Positions 25,432 through 37,940 are shown, counted from the first letter of the stretch. The stretch: 64,000 nucleotides of DNA from Variovorax atrisoli 110B (GCF_000382045.1 NZ_KB907450.1:248001-312000), one strand, 5' to 3'. The notes: a model not told the origin generated them from the letters alone. Numbers and translations: made by a program.

Positions 25432-26848
25432 GCGCGGCCTCCTTGTCGTTCTTCGTGGAGGCCCGCGCGGCTTTCGCTGCCTGCGTGCCTGCGATGCGGC
25501 CGAAGGCCGTGCCGATGCTCATGCCGACGCCCGCGGTGTAGCCCTTGCCCAGCACGTTGCCGGCCATCATCTCGCCGGCAACGAAGAGGTTCGGGCTGGG
25601 CCGTCCGCCGAATCGCACGGCCGCCGTTTCGTCGACCTTCAGGCCCAGGTAGGTGAAGGTGATGCCGGGCCGCAGCGGATAGGCATGGAAGGGCGCGGTG
25701 TCGATGGGGCGTGCCCAGTGCGTCTTGGCGGGTGCGAGGCCCTCGGTGCGGCAGTCGTCCAGCGTGGTGTGATCGAAGCGGCCGACGCGGCATGCGGCGT
25801 TGTAGTCCTCCACGGTGCGCACGAAGGTGGCTTCGTCCAGGCCGATCCTGCGTGCGAGTTCGCCGAGCGTGCCGGCCTGCGTGCCGGGAAACACCGGCGG
25901 CATGAAGCGCCCGACCGCCTTCTGGTCGATGACCGACCACGCGATCTGCCCCGGCTGCTGCGCCACCAGCCGGCCCCAGATCGCATAGCGCTTGGGCCAG
26001 AAGTCCTCGCCCTCGTCGTAGAAGCGCTTCGCCTCGCGGTTGACCACCACGCCCAGCGACACGCAGTCGATGCGCGTGCAGATGCCGCCGTCGTACAGCG
26101 GTGCGCGTGCGTCGATGGCCACCATGTGGCCCTGCGACGGGTCGCCGATGCTGTCGGCGCCCGCCTCGATCATGTGCTTCAAGAGCACGCCCTGGTTGAA
26201 GCGCGTGCCGCGGATCAGGAAGTTGTCGGCCGGCCATTCGCCGCGCTCGTTCCGTCCCCATGCCTCGCGCAGCCATTCGCGGTTCGACTCGAAGCCGCCG
26301 GCGGCCAGCACGCAGCTCCTCGCTTCGATGCGTTCGCCGGCCTCGGTGCGCACGGCCACGAAGCGGTCGCCGTCGAGCTCGACCGAGGCCACGGGCGTGT
26401 CGTATCGGATCTGCACGCCGAGCCTTTCGGCGCTGCGGAAATAGGCGTTGACCAGCGCCTTGCCGCCGCCCATGAAGAAGGCGTTGGTGCGCGCGACGTG
26501 CAGCGCACCCGACAGCGGCGGCTGGAAGTGCACGCCGTGGCTGCGCATCCAGTCGCGGCAGTTGGACGAGGCGCGGATCACCAGGCGCGCGAGGCGCTCG
26601 TCGGTGAGGCCGCCGGTCACCTTCAGGAGGTCCTGCCAGTACTCCTCTTCGGGATAGGCATCGACCAGCACATCCTGTGGCGCGTCGTGCATGCAGCGCA
26701 GGTTGCGCGTGTGCTGCGAATTGCCGCCGCGCCATGCCTTGGGCGAGGCTTCGAGCAGCAGCACCGAGGCGCCAGCCTCGCGCGCCATCAGGGCGGCGCA
26801 GAGGGCGGCGTTGCCGCCTCCGACAACCAGTACGTCGATCACTCTCAC
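25415..26848 (-). CDS. tcuA: Tricarballylate dehydrogenase TcuA (FAD-dependent)
   Basis: A 477-residue flavoprotein that oxidises tricarballylate to cis-aconitate. The N-terminal dinucleotide-binding motif [15 protein letters not shown] starts within four residues of the chosen start. GGNSQHTRN, the succinate-dehydrogenase-like active-site region and the final [19 protein letters not shown] motif are all present. I prefer the GTG at 26846-26848, which has AAGGAG exactly eight bases upstream, over an ATG 23 codons earlier that lacks such support. Confidence 0.9.
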   Translation of the reverse strand: MRVIDVLVVGGGNAALCAALMAREAGASVLLLEASPKAWRGGNSQHTRNLRCMHDAPQDVLVDAYPEEEYWQDLLKVTGGLTDERLARLVIRASSNCRDWMRSHGVHFQPPLSGALHVARTNAFFMGGGKALVNAYFRSAERLGVQIRYDTPVASVELDGDRFVAVRTEAGERIEARSCVLAAGGFESNREWLREAWGRNERGEWPADNFLIRGTRFNQGVLLKHMIEAGADSIGDPSQGHMVAIDARAPLYDGGICTRIDCVSLGVVVNREAKRFYDEGEDFWPKRYAIWGRLVAQQPGQIAWSVIDQKAVGRFMPPVFPGTQAGTLGELARRIGLDEATFVRTVEDYNAACRVGRFDHTTLDDCRTEGLAPAKTHWARPIDTAPFHAYPLRPGITFTYLGLKVDETAAVRFGGRPSPNLFVAGEMMAGNVLGKGYTAGVGMSIGTAFGRIAGTQAAKAARASTKNDKEAALAAAH

Positions 26849-26924
26849 TCGTGGGTCTCCTTGGGATCGGGAGACTGTAGGCAGGCCGGCCTTCAGGCGA
26901 AAGGCCGGTTCGGGCAACGGGTGT

Positions 26925-27851
26925 TCACGTTTCGAGAAGACTGGCGCCGGCCCAGAGGCCGTCGCGCACCAAGGCGCGCGCCGTGTCGGCCACCACCACG
27001 CGGGTGGCCAGCGCGGCGGGGGAGAGTTCGTCGTCCGACAGGCTCACGAGCAGGTTGCGCCGGCCCACGTGCGCGTCGGCGATCTGGGTGAGCTGCAGGT
27101 CGTCGCGGCCATGCCGCGCGGTGGCGGCGCCGGGCTGGATGGTCGCGCCGTGGCCGGCGCGCACCGCATCCATCAGCAGCGCGAGGCCGTCGACCTCGGC
27201 CACGATGCGCGGCGAGATGCGGGCCCGCGTGAAGGCGGCCGTCAGCGTGGAGCGCAGGCCGTGGCTGCCGCTTGGCAGGATGAGGGGCAGCTCCGCCAGC
27301 TGCGCGAGCCGCACGCGTGCACCGGTAGGGCGGTGCGCCAGTGTGGGAGAGGCGATCACGAAGAGCTTCTCGGCCAGGAGCGGCGTCACGCTCCAGCGCC
27401 GCGGGGTGTCGGTCTGGAACAGCACGGCCAGGTCGAGCTGCCGTGACTGCAGCATGGTCGTGAGATGGCCCGAGAGCGACTCGACCAGGTGCAGCCGCAC
27501 CTCGGGGTAGCGCTCGCGCATGGCCCGCATGAGCGGCACGCCGAGCACCGTGGCGGTGGTGGGCGCCAGGCCCACGCTCACGTGGCCCGAGAGCCGCGCC
27601 TGCTGCGCCGCGAGCACCGCGTCGTCGGCATGGCGCAGAACGAGCTGGGCCTGGTGAAGGAAGGCCATGCCGGCATCGGTGGGCACCACGCCGCTGGCGC
27701 TGCGCTTGAGCAGCCGGGTGGAAAGCTCGCCCTCGAGCCGGCTGATCTGCTGGCTCAGCGCCGAGGTGACGACGCCCAGTTCGACCGCGGCGCGGCCCAT
27801 GCTGCGAAGCTCGCAGACCTTGACGAAGTAGCGCAGTTGCCTCAGTTCCAT
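26925..27851 (-). CDS. tcuR: LysR-family regulator, probably TcuR
   Basis: A 308-residue LysR-type regulator: winged helix at residues 1-60 (LRQLRYFVKVCELRSMGRAA, ALSQQISRLEGEL) and a periplasmic-binding-like effector domain. It is immediately upstream of tcuA on the same strand (76-base gap), where TcuR, the activator of tcuABC in Salmonella, would be expected. The effector is presumably tricarballylate. An 18-bp perfect palindrome lies just ahead of its start. No tcuC transporter gene follows. Confidence 0.82.
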   Translation of the reverse strand: MELRQLRYFVKVCELRSMGRAAVELGVVTSALSQQISRLEGELSTRLLKRSASGVVPTDAGMAFLHQAQLVLRHADDAVLAAQQARLSGHVSVGLAPTTATVLGVPLMRAMRERYPEVRLHLVESLSGHLTTMLQSRQLDLAVLFQTDTPRRWSVTPLLAEKLFVIASPTLAHRPTGARVRLAQLAELPLILPSGSHGLRSTLTAAFTRARISPRIVAEVDGLALLMDAVRAGHGATIQPGAATARHGRDDLQLTQIADAHVGRRNLLVSLSDDELSPAALATRVVVADTARALVRDGLWAGASLLET

Positions 27852-27872
27852 CGGGCGATCATCGCACCGGCA

Positions 27873-27935
27873 ACGGGTGCCGGCACCCGTCAGCTGCCCC
27901 GGCGGGAAGGCAAAAAAATGGCCGCCGGCACCCGT
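27873..27935. promoter_or_regulatory. Palindrome plus half-site upstream of tcuR
   Basis: ACGGGTGCCGGCACCCGT (27873-27890) is an 18-bp perfect palindrome 22 bases upstream of the tcuR start. The half-site GGCACCCGT recurs at 27927-27935, and CAACGGGTG occurs again at 26915-26923 in the tcuR-tcuA junction. This layout suits an autoregulating LysR protein that also acts at tcuA. Confidence 0.5.
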
Positions 27936-27979
27936 CGCGCAGGCGCTGGCAGCCGTGGAAACCGGGACCGGCGAAGGGC

Positions 27980-28747
27980 CTACTGCTTGTAGCTGTCGTC
28001 GATGCGGTCGAGCTTGCGGATGAGCGCGGGCCAGACGAACTGCCCGCCCAGGCCGCCGGTCTGCACCTTCATGGCCTGGCCCACGCCTTCCACGATGCGC
28101 GGGTCCACGTGCGTGAGTTCACTTCCGCCCGACTGCGCCGCGATCTGGATCTGGCAGGTGGCCTCGAAGGTGTACATCGACAGGAAGGCGTCCGCGATGG
28201 TCTTGCCGCAGGTCAGCAGGCCGTGGTTGCGCAGCATGAGGAAATTGGCGTTGCCCATGTCGGCCTGCAGGCGCGGCTTCTCGTCGTCGCGGAAGGCCAC
28301 GCCCTCGTAGTCGTGATAGGCCAGCGAGGCGAGCACGAAGGTCGACTGCTGGCTGATGGGCAGCACGCCGTTCTTCTGCGCGCTCACGGCGATGCCGGCG
28401 CGGGTGTGGGTGTGCAGCACGCACTGGATGTCTTCCCGCGCCGCATGCACCGCGCTGTGGATCACGAAGCCCGCCGGGTTCACCGGGTAGGGCGAATCGA
28501 TGACCTTGTTGCACTGCTGGTCGACCTTCACCAGGCTCGACGCGGTGATCTCGTCGAACATCAGGCCGTAGGGGTTGATCAGGAAGTGGTGCTCGGGGCC
28601 CGGAATGCGCGCGCTGATGTGCGTGAAGACCAGGTCGCTCCATCCGTGCAGCGCCACGAGGCGATAGCAGGCGGCAAGGTCGACGCGCAGCTGCCACTCC
28701 TCGGCGGAGACCAGCTTCTGGATTTCGGGTTGTGCGAAGGCGTTCAT
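27980..28747 (-). CDS. Class II aldolase/adducin family protein
   Basis: A 255-residue class II aldolase-fold protein. The zinc-binding HTHTRAG motif, the later RNHGLL loop and the HGWSDLVFTHISAR opening are intact, consistent with a zinc-dependent aldolase or decarboxylase acting on a small phosphorylated or carboxylated sugar. The exact substrate cannot be read from sequence. It lies downstream of the HD-domain gene on the same strand, with a hairpin in the 159-base gap. Confidence 0.85.
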   Translation of the reverse strand: MNAFAQPEIQKLVSAEEWQLRVDLAACYRLVALHGWSDLVFTHISARIPGPEHHFLINPYGLMFDEITASSLVKVDQQCNKVIDSPYPVNPAGFVIHSAVHAAREDIQCVLHTHTRAGIAVSAQKNGVLPISQQSTFVLASLAYHDYEGVAFRDDEKPRLQADMGNANFLMLRNHGLLTCGKTIADAFLSMYTFEATCQIQIAAQSGGSELTHVDPRIVEGVGQAMKVQTGGLGGQFVWPALIRKLDRIDDSYKQ

Positions 28748-28809
28748 GGTGGGGTGTCCTTTGGAAGTTGTCGAAATCGGGCGGCCGGACGCGGAGGGTG
28801 CGAAGGTTG

Positions 28810-28869
28810 CGCAGAAGTCGCAGGAGGAAGACCAAGAAATGGTTTCCGGTCTTCTCTGCGACTCCTGCG
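28810..28869. repeat. Long imperfect inverted repeat
   Basis: A perfect 7-bp core stem (GAAGACC 28827-28833, GGTCTTC 28848-28854) is flanked by about 14 further complementary bases with two bulges and one mismatch (28810-28826 against 28855-28869). The loop is 14 bases. It lies between the HD-domain and aldolase genes and could be a REP-like element or an mRNA processing or attenuation signal. Confidence 0.5.
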
Positions 28870-28906
28870 TGGCTCTTGTCTTCCTTGTGCGTTCGGCTGT
28901 CGGACT

Positions 28907-29500
28907 TCAGGCGGCCTGTGCAGCAGGCTGCAGCGCCGATTTGTAGATGCTCTGCTTCGGCTGCGCCATCACGCGGCGCAGCATGGGTTCGAACTCGCTG
29001 ATGGGCAGGGTCTCGGCCTTGGGGTCGAAGGCGGGGTTGTCGTAGAGCGCGCAGAACTCGGCGGTGCGCTCGTAGTGCGGGTGCCCCTTGAAGTTGTCGC
29101 GCATGTCGCGGTCCAGGCCGATGTGGTGGAAGAAGTAGTGGCCCTGGAAGATGCCGTGGTTCTGCACCATCCAGTGGTTGGCCTCGCTCACGAAGGGCTT
29201 GAGGATGGCTGCGGCGATGTCGGGGTGGTTGAAGCTGCCGAGCGTGTCGCCGATGTCGTGCAGCAGGGCGCACACCACGTATTCCTCGTCGCGGCCGTCG
29301 CGCAGCGCGCGGGTGGCGGTCTGCAGGGAGTGGGTGTAGCGGTCGACCGGGAAGCCGCCGTAGTCGCCTTCGAGGATCTGCAGGTGCTTGATCACGCGAG
29401 CGGACAGGCCGCCCGCGAACTGCATGAATTCGCCACCGATCAGCTGCCAGTCTTCGCGCGTGCTTTCCTGCATGCTCTTGAAACTTGCGCGTGCATTCAT
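28907..29500 (-). CDS. HD-domain protein, possibly a diiron oxygenase (PhnZ/MIOX-like)
   Basis: A 197-residue single HD-domain protein. Likely metal ligands are His57 (THSLQ), His81-Asp82 (ALLHDIGD), His92, His115 and His121 or His125/126, with Asp154 late. The small size, the lack of a nucleotide-binding partner domain and the extra histidines recall the HD-fold oxygenases PhnZ and myo-inositol oxygenase rather than phosphohydrolases; this is inference. The start at MNARAS (29500) has GGAG upstream. It is divergent from the Crp/Fnr regulator, with a symmetric site between them. Confidence 0.7.
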   Translation of the reverse strand: MNARASFKSMQESTREDWQLIGGEFMQFAGGLSARVIKHLQILEGDYGGFPVDRYTHSLQTATRALRDGRDEEYVVCALLHDIGDTLGSFNHPDIAAAILKPFVSEANHWMVQNHGIFQGHYFFHHIGLDRDMRDNFKGHPHYERTAEFCALYDNPAFDPKAETLPISEFEPMLRRVMAQPKQSIYKSALQPAAQAA

Positions 29501-29570
29501 CGCCGGAGTCTCCGTTCTTTTGAGTCCTGTGGGGGAGCTGGCCACTGTATGCCTGCGCTTGACCATCAAC

Positions 29571-29586
29571 TGTCAAGAATTTGACA
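29571..29586. promoter_or_regulatory. Crp/Fnr-type dyad in the divergent spacer
   Basis: TGTCAAGAATTTGACA is a perfect inverted repeat (TGTCA-N6-TGACA) with the same half-site spacing as CRP sites. It lies 71 bases ahead of the HD-domain start and 57 bases ahead of the Crp/Fnr regulator start, so that regulator is the obvious candidate protein. Confidence 0.6.
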
Positions 29587-29643
29587 ATGCGGGGTTCTGG
29601 TAAACCCCCGTTCCCGCGTCATTCCCCCGTCATTCCCATCTTC

Positions 29644-30366
29644 ATGGCCGCCTCTTCGAAGCCGCGTCTTTCCGCCGCGCACCGTGCCGCGCTGGAAGGC
29701 AACCCGTGGTTCATGAGCATGCCGCGCGCTCAGCGCGAGGCACTGGTGGGTGCGGCCGAGCTGCACCACGTACGCCGCGGCGCGATGGTCTTCCGCCAGG
29801 GCGACCCCATCCATGCCACCGACGGCGGCTTCTACGGGCTGGTGGCGGGCACCATCAAGGTCTCGTCGCTGCGCCAGGACGGCCGCGAGGCCATCCTCGC
29901 CGTGCTGGAGCCGGGCAACTGGTTCGGCGAGATCACGCTGATCGACGGCTCGCCGCGCACGCACGACGCCACCGCGCTGGAGGCGCTCGACCTGCTGGTG
30001 GTGCCGCCCGCGGCCTTCGCGCAGCTGATGCGCGATGTGGTTTTCTCCAACGCCATCGCGGCGATGCTCGCTTCGCGCGTGCGCATGCTCTACGGCCTCG
30101 CGGAGGACGCCACCCTGCGCAGCCTGCGCGCGCGGGTGGCGCACCGGCTGCTGGTGCTGGCGCGCGGCGACGCCACGCAGTCGGTGCAGCTGCGCCACGA
30201 ACTGCAGCTGCCGCAGGAGGCGCTGGCCATGATGCTCGGCGTGACGCGCCAGACGCTGTCGAAGGAGCTCAATGCGCTGGCGGCCGAGGGCGTGCTTTCG
30301 CTGGGCTACGGGCGCATCGAACTGCGCTCGCTCGACGCGCTGCGTGCGCTCGTGAGCACCGGCTAG
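29644..30366 (+). CDS. Crp/Fnr-family transcriptional regulator
   Basis: A 240-residue regulator. The cyclic-nucleotide-binding-like beta roll spans about residues 20-130 (VFRQGD, GTIKVSSLRQDGREAILAVLEPGNWFGEI). A long dimer helix and a winged helix-turn-helix (PQEALAMMLGVTRQTLSKEL) follow. No cysteine cluster of the Fnr type is present, so oxygen sensing by Fe-S is unlikely. The start at 29644 (MAASSKP) is preferred on protein grounds; no clear ribosome site is seen, and an ATG at 29587 is also in frame. It probably controls the divergent HD/aldolase pair. Confidence 0.87.
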   Translation: MAASSKPRLSAAHRAALEGNPWFMSMPRAQREALVGAAELHHVRRGAMVFRQGDPIHATDGGFYGLVAGTIKVSSLRQDGREAILAVLEPGNWFGEITLIDGSPRTHDATALEALDLLVVPPAAFAQLMRDVVFSNAIAAMLASRVRMLYGLAEDATLRSLRARVAHRLLVLARGDATQSVQLRHELQLPQEALAMMLGVTRQTLSKELNALAAEGVLSLGYGRIELRSLDALRALVSTG

Positions 30367-30381
30367 AAGGGCGGTTGCCGC

Positions 30382-31557
30382 CTACCTCAGCACCCGCCCG
30401 TCGGCCGAGATGCTGATCAGGTCGATGTTGCGCACGCTGTCGCGCAGGCCCGGGCGCAGGTTGATGCGGAAGCCCCCCACGTCGTAGTCGGTCATGCCCG
30501 ACATCACCCGCATGAGGCCCGCGGCGTTCAACCCCCGGCCGGCGCGCTTCACCGCCTCGCCCGCGGCCTTGGCCGCGATGAAGCCCTCCAGGCCTTCGTA
30601 CGAGGGGTTCTGGTCGGAGTTGTCGACGGCCGCGAGGTACTCCTTGACGATCGGAATGGCCGAGGGGCGCGGCGAAGGCACCACCTGCGAGATCACGATG
30701 CCGCCGATGTCCTTGCCGAGCGTGGCGTAGAGCGGGTCGATGCCGACGATGGAGAAGGCCATGAAGCTGCCCGAGTAGCCGCTCTTGCGCAGCTTGCGGA
30801 TCGCGTTGGCCGTGGTGCCCGAGAGCGACACCAGCACGATGGCCTGCGGCGACTGCTTCTGCACTTCCTTCAGGGCCGCATCCAGCTTGTCGCCGTTGGC
30901 CGGCACCAGCGCGCTGGCGACCAGCGGCGTGAGCTTGAGCTCGCTGATGGCCTGCTCCACGGCCGCGAGGCCGGCGCGGCCCATGGCGTCGTCGTCGCCC
31001 ACCAGCGCCACGCGCGTCTGCCCCACGGTGGCGCACTGCCTCACGATCTTCAGGGCCTCGTCGATCATGCCGGGGCGCACATGGAACACGTTCGGATGAT
31101 CGGCCCCGCGCAGCGTGTCGGAAGCCGCGAAGGGCGCGAACAGCAGGCTGCCCTGCTGCGTGGCGACGTTCGCGCCGGCCTCGCTGCTGGCCGTGCCGAC
31201 GAAGCCGAAGAGCATGTCGGCCTTGTCGGTGGTGAGCAGGGTGCGCGCATTGGCGGCGGCGCGGGCCGCGTCGTAGCCGTCGTCGAGCTGCAGCAGCTTG
31301 AGCTGCAGGCCGCCGGCCGCATTGCGCTCGTTGAACGCGGTCACCGCGAGGCGGCTGCCGGCCGCGAAGGCGTTGCCGATCTCTGAGGCGCTGCCAGTGA
31401 GCGGCACCGATTGCCCCAGCAGCACGACGCGCGCCCCGCCGGCCGCGGCCGCCGCCGTTCGCGCGGTCTGCGCCATGACGGGGTGGGCCATGCCGATGCC
31501 GCTTCCGAGCACCAGCGCGCCTGCCTTGCCCAACCATTCCCTGCGTGACGTGTTCAT
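30382..31557 (-). CDS. ABC transporter substrate-binding protein, branched-chain amino acid type
   Basis: A 391-residue type I periplasmic binding protein (Peripla_BP_6/LivJ class). The N-terminus (MNTSRREWLGKAGALVLGSG) looks like a twin-arginine signal, with cleavage likely after MAQ. The ligand-binding opening VVLLGQSVPLTGSASEIG is typical. No permease or ATPase genes are adjacent, so it is an orphan receptor, either for a transporter encoded elsewhere or for sensing. It is convergent with the Crp/Fnr gene. Confidence 0.87.
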   Translation of the reverse strand: MNTSRREWLGKAGALVLGSGIGMAHPVMAQTARTAAAAAGGARVVLLGQSVPLTGSASEIGNAFAAGSRLAVTAFNERNAAGGLQLKLLQLDDGYDAARAAANARTLLTTDKADMLFGFVGTASSEAGANVATQQGSLLFAPFAASDTLRGADHPNVFHVRPGMIDEALKIVRQCATVGQTRVALVGDDDAMGRAGLAAVEQAISELKLTPLVASALVPANGDKLDAALKEVQKQSPQAIVLVSLSGTTANAIRKLRKSGYSGSFMAFSIVGIDPLYATLGKDIGGIVISQVVPSPRPSAIPIVKEYLAAVDNSDQNPSYEGLEGFIAAKAAGEAVKRAGRGLNAAGLMRVMSGMTDYDVGGFRINLRPGLRDSVRNIDLISISADGRVLR

Positions 31558-31643
31558 TGGACACCTTCTTTCACATTAGTAAAAAAGTGTAGCAATTTCA
31601 GGGCCAGGGTGGAAGGCTGGCATGCCCGCTGAAGGGGCTTCGA

Positions 31644-34095
<2,452 letters not shown>

Positions 34096-34112
34096 CGGTC
34101 CGTCTCTCCGCC

Positions 34113-34523
34113 TCAGCCCAACTGCTGGATGCGGATCAGGCTGCCCGCGGGGTCGCGCACCGCGCAGTCGCGAACGCCGTAGGGCTGGTCGGTCGGCTCC
34201 TGGACGATCTCGGTGTCGCTGGCCTGCAGCTTCGCGAAGGTGCCTTCGAGGTCGGGCGTGGCCAGCAGGATGGCGGCGTAGGTGCCCTTGGCCATCATCT
34301 CGGCGATGGTGCGGCGCTCGTCGTCGGTGATGCCGGGGTAGGCGGCCGGCGGCGAAAGCACGATGGAAACCCCGGGCTGGCCCGCGGGGCCGACGGTGAT
34401 CCAGCGCATGCCGCCGTATCCCACGTCATTGCGGACCTCGAAGCCGAGCAGGTCGCGGTAGAAGGCGAGCGAGGCCTCGGGGTCGTTGTGCGGCAGAAAA
34501 CTCGCGTGGATGCTGATGTTCAT
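34113..34523 (-). CDS. VOC/glyoxalase-fold protein
   Basis: A 136-residue vicinal oxygen chelate protein starting at MNISIHASFLPHNDPEASLAFYRDLLGF (ATG 34523), ending in the usual YGVRDCAVRDPAGSLIRIQ block. It sits between an AraC-type regulator and the UvrA-like gene on one strand. That combination suggests a resistance cassette against a toxic small molecule; this is inference. A much longer in-frame upstream extension is overlap with the regulator gene and not coding. Confidence 0.83.
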   Translation of the reverse strand: MNISIHASFLPHNDPEASLAFYRDLLGFEVRNDVGYGGMRWITVGPAGQPGVSIVLSPPAAYPGITDDERRTIAEMMAKGTYAAILLATPDLEGTFAKLQASDTEIVQEPTDQPYGVRDCAVRDPAGSLIRIQQLG

Positions 34524-34558
34524 CGTGGTCGCTCCGGTGTGTCGTTGTCGAGGAGCGC

Positions 34559-35014
<456 letters not shown>

Positions 35015-35084
35015 CCGCGGGATCGTGCCATGCCGCGGCGGCAGGCTCAATCCGGCAAGGCCCGCTCGGGCCGATGCGACGGCG

Positions 35085-35840
35085 TCAGCCCTTGCGCTCG
35101 AACACCAGGTCCCACACGCCGTGGCCCAGCTTGATGCCGCGGTTCTCGAACTTGGTCAGCGGCCGGTAGTCGGGCTTGGGCGCGTAACCCTCTGCGGTGT
35201 TGCGCAGCAGCGGCTCGGCCGAGAGCACCTCGAGCATCTGCTCGGCGTAGGGCTGCCAGTCGGTCGCGCAGTGGATGTAGCCGCCGGGGCGCAGGTGCTG
35301 CGCGAGCTTGGTCACGAACCCGGGCTGGATCAGCCGGCGCTTGTTGTGGCGCTTCTTGTGCCACGGGTCGGGAAAGAATACGTGCACGCCGGCCAGGGTG
35401 CCGGGCTGCAGCATGTGGTCGAGCACGTCGACCGCGTCGTGCGCGCAGATGCGGATGTTCGACAGCTGCTGCTCGCCGATGCGCTTGAGCAGCGCGCCCA
35501 CGCCGGGCTCGTGCACTTCGCAGCAGAAGAAATTGGTGTCGGGCAGCACTGTCGCGATGTGCGCGGTGGCCTCGCCCATGCCGAAGCCGATCTCCAGCAC
35601 CGTCGGGCCGGCGCGGCCGCCGAAGGTGGCGGTCAGGTCGATCGGCTCGGGCTTGTAGGGCACGAGGAACAGCGGCCCCAGCTCGGAGAAGGCGCGCGCC
35701 TGGCCCTCGGTGGTGCGGCCGCCGCGCTTGACGAAGCTCTTGAGGCGGCGGTGCAGCGGATGGGGCTTGTCGGCGCCATCGTCGGCACCCTCGTCATGGC
35801 CCGGCGGAAGGTCGTTGGACACGGTATCGGAAAGATTCAT
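35085..35840 (-). CDS. trmB: tRNA (guanine-N7-)-methyltransferase TrmB
   Basis: A 251-residue SAM-dependent enzyme that methylates G46 of tRNA. Landmarks are [12 protein letters not shown] (SAM loop), the [13 protein letters not shown] acidic loop, and the catalytic region [28 protein letters not shown] follows. The ATG overlaps the gluQ stop codon by one base (TGATG), so the two tRNA-modification genes are coupled. Confidence 0.95.
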   Translation of the reverse strand: MNLSDTVSNDLPPGHDEGADDGADKPHPLHRRLKSFVKRGGRTTEGQARAFSELGPLFLVPYKPEPIDLTATFGGRAGPTVLEIGFGMGEATAHIATVLPDTNFFCCEVHEPGVGALLKRIGEQQLSNIRICAHDAVDVLDHMLQPGTLAGVHVFFPDPWHKKRHNKRRLIQPGFVTKLAQHLRPGGYIHCATDWQPYAEQMLEVLSAEPLLRNTAEGYAPKPDYRPLTKFENRGIKLGHGVWDLVFERKG

Positions 35841-36802
35841 CACGGGCGCGAATTGTAGAGAGCACGCCATTCGGGCACCCAGCCGGCCAGCGCCGCAGGG
35901 CAGTCGGTGGCCGTGGAAGGGCTCAGGCCCAGCACGCGCGCCGCGGCGTCGAGCGCGGCCAGCGCGGCGGCCGGGGAGCGGGTGTCGATGGAGGTCGCGC
36001 CGTTCTGCTTGGAGAGCTTGTCGCCGTCGGCGCCGCGCACCAGCGGCGTATGAAGGTAGCTTGGCGTGGGAAAGCCCAGCGCGCGCTGCAGAAGGATCTG
36101 GCGCGCGGTGTTGTCCACGAGGTCCTCGCCGCGCACCACGTCGGTCACGCCCTGTTCGGCGTCGTCGACCACCACCGCGAGCTGGTAGGCCCACGGGCCG
36201 TCGGCGCGGCGCAACACGAAGTCGCCGACCTCGCGGCTCACGTTCTGGCACTGGCGGCCGAGGCGGCGGTCGGTGAAGCAGAGTTCGCCGCCAGTGGTCG
36301 CATCGCCGGCGTCTTCCTCCCAGGGTACGCCGGGCGTGGGCGGAAGGTCGGCCTCGAATTTCTCGGTGGCGAAGCGCCAGGCGCGCGCGGGTTTGCCGTG
36401 CAGCCCGTCGCGGCAGGTGCCGGGGTACACGCGTTCGCCGTGGCGTTCGTGCCGCTGGCCCAGCCTGGCGAGCGCTTCGCTGATGTCCTTGCGTGAGCAG
36501 CCGCAGGGGTAGGCGAGGCCGCGCGCCTTCAGCCGCTCCAGGGCGGCCTCGTAACGGTCGGTGCGCCGGGTCTGCCACACGGGCGGCTCGTCGGGCAGCA
36601 GGGCGCAGGCGGCCAGCTGCTGGAGGATGTGCTCGCCCATGCCGGGCAGGCAGCGCTCGGTGTCGGCGTCTTCGATGCGCACCAGCCAGCGTGCCTGCGG
36701 GCCGCGCGCGCGAACGTCGAGCCAGCTCGCGAGCGCGGCCACCAGCGAGCCCGCGTGCAGCGCTCCGGTGGGCGATGGCGCGAAGCGGCCGGTCTCCCTC
36801 AT
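35840..36802 (-). CDS. gluQ: Glutamyl-Q tRNA(Asp) synthetase GluQ
   Basis: A 320-residue paralogue of the glutamyl-tRNA synthetase catalytic domain without an anticodon-binding domain. It attaches glutamate to queuosine 34 of tRNA(Asp). The HIGH-type motif [14 protein letters not shown], a cysteine-rich zinc region (YPCGCSRKD with a later CRDG) and the KMSKS-type motif KLSKQNG are all present. It starts 10 bases after the renalase-like gene ends and is coupled to trmB. Confidence 0.94.
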   Translation of the reverse strand: MRETGRFAPSPTGALHAGSLVAALASWLDVRARGPQARWLVRIEDADTERCLPGMGEHILQQLAACALLPDEPPVWQTRRTDRYEAALERLKARGLAYPCGCSRKDISEALARLGQRHERHGERVYPGTCRDGLHGKPARAWRFATEKFEADLPPTPGVPWEEDAGDATTGGELCFTDRRLGRQCQNVSREVGDFVLRRADGPWAYQLAVVVDDAEQGVTDVVRGEDLVDNTARQILLQRALGFPTPSYLHTPLVRGADGDKLSKQNGATSIDTRSPAAALAALDAAARVLGLSPSTATDCPAALAGWVPEWRALYNSRP

Positions 36803-36812
36803 CGCGGCCCGG

Positions 36813-37940
36813 TCAGATCACGTCGAGCGCGAGCGACAGTCCCGAGAGGAAGGCTTCCTCCACACGGTGGCCAGTGCACCAGTCGCCCGCGACGCCGATG
36901 CGAGCCTTGGCGTCCCACAGGTGGGTGGTGCCCACGGGCACCTGGGTCTGGGCTTCGTCCCAGCGGGTCGCCTGCGCATGCGCGGGCGTGGCGTAGATGC
37001 CGGTGATCTCGGCGAAGGCGCGCAGCAGCTTGGCTTCCACGCGCGAGGGTGCGTCGCGCAGATGTTCCTCCGACCAGGCGGCGCTGGCCTGCAGCGTCCA
37101 GCGCTCGACCGGCTCGCGCCCGGGCTTGGACGATTCGCGCGCCAGCCAGGCGACGCGGTGGTGCGTGCTGCGGGCCGCGTTCCACTGCGGGCCCAGGTGG
37201 GACATGTTGGGCTGGTTGGCCTGGGGGTAGGCGATCATCAGCGTCCAGCAGGGCGCGATGCGCACGGGGGCGATCTTGCGGGCCAGCGTGGCCGAGAGCT
37301 TGCCGCCGTCGCCCAGCAGGGCACGGGCAGCGGAGGGCGGCACCGCGAGCAGCACGGCGTCGAAGCCCGAATAGACGTGCTGCGAATCGTCGGCACCGGC
37401 GGTGCGCAGTTGCCAGCGCTTCGCGTCGAGCGCATCGGGCTCGATCTGCGTGACGCGCGCGCCGGTGACGAGGCTGTCGCCCAGCGGCTCCGCCCAGCGG
37501 GCGACCAGCGAATCCATGCCGGGCTGGGCCACCCAGTGCGGCTCGAGAGAAGGCAGCGCAGCCTCGGCCACGCGGCCGTGTGCGTCGAGCACGCGCACGA
37601 GGTTGGCGCTCCAGCGCTTGCACACGCCGGGGGTGTTCTCCAGCGCCAGGGCAAAGCGCGGATCGCGCACGGTGAAGTACTGGGCGCCGCTGTCGAAGCG
37701 GCCGAAGGCGGTGTCCACGCTCGCCATGCGCCCGCCGGGGGCGTCGTTGCGCTCGAACAGCGTGACCTTGTGGCCGGCCTGCACCAGCGTCCGCGCGCAG
37801 GCCACCCCGGCGATGCCGGCGCCTATGACGGCGAAGTGGCGGGGCTGGGCGGGCTGTTTGGGCTGTTTAGGGGCTGGCGGGGTTCGGTGACGGTCGGCGG
37901 CGGCCTTGGCCGGTTTCCTTGCAGTTGCGCGAGTGCTCAT
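36813..37940 (-). CDS. FAD-dependent amine oxidase/renalase-like protein
   Basis: A 375-residue flavoprotein. After a basic Pro/Ala/Lys tail of about 33 residues comes the FAD motif [17 protein letters not shown] with [48 protein letters not shown] and other renalase-type blocks follow. Bacterial renalases oxidise mis-reduced nicotinamide dinucleotides; the same role here is inferred from family. It lies just ahead of gluQ-trmB and is probably co-transcribed. Confidence 0.83.
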   Translation of the reverse strand: MSTRATARKPAKAAADRHRTPPAPKQPKQPAQPRHFAVIGAGIAGVACARTLVQAGHKVTLFERNDAPGGRMASVDTAFGRFDSGAQYFTVRDPRFALALENTPGVCKRWSANLVRVLDAHGRVAEAALPSLEPHWVAQPGMDSLVARWAEPLGDSLVTGARVTQIEPDALDAKRWQLRTAGADDSQHVYSGFDAVLLAVPPSAARALLGDGGKLSATLARKIAPVRIAPCWTLMIAYPQANQPNMSHLGPQWNAARSTHHRVAWLARESSKPGREPVERWTLQASAAWSEEHLRDAPSRVEAKLLRAFAEITGIYATPAHAQATRWDEAQTQVPVGTTHLWDAKARIGVAGDWCTGHRVEEAFLSGLSLALDVI

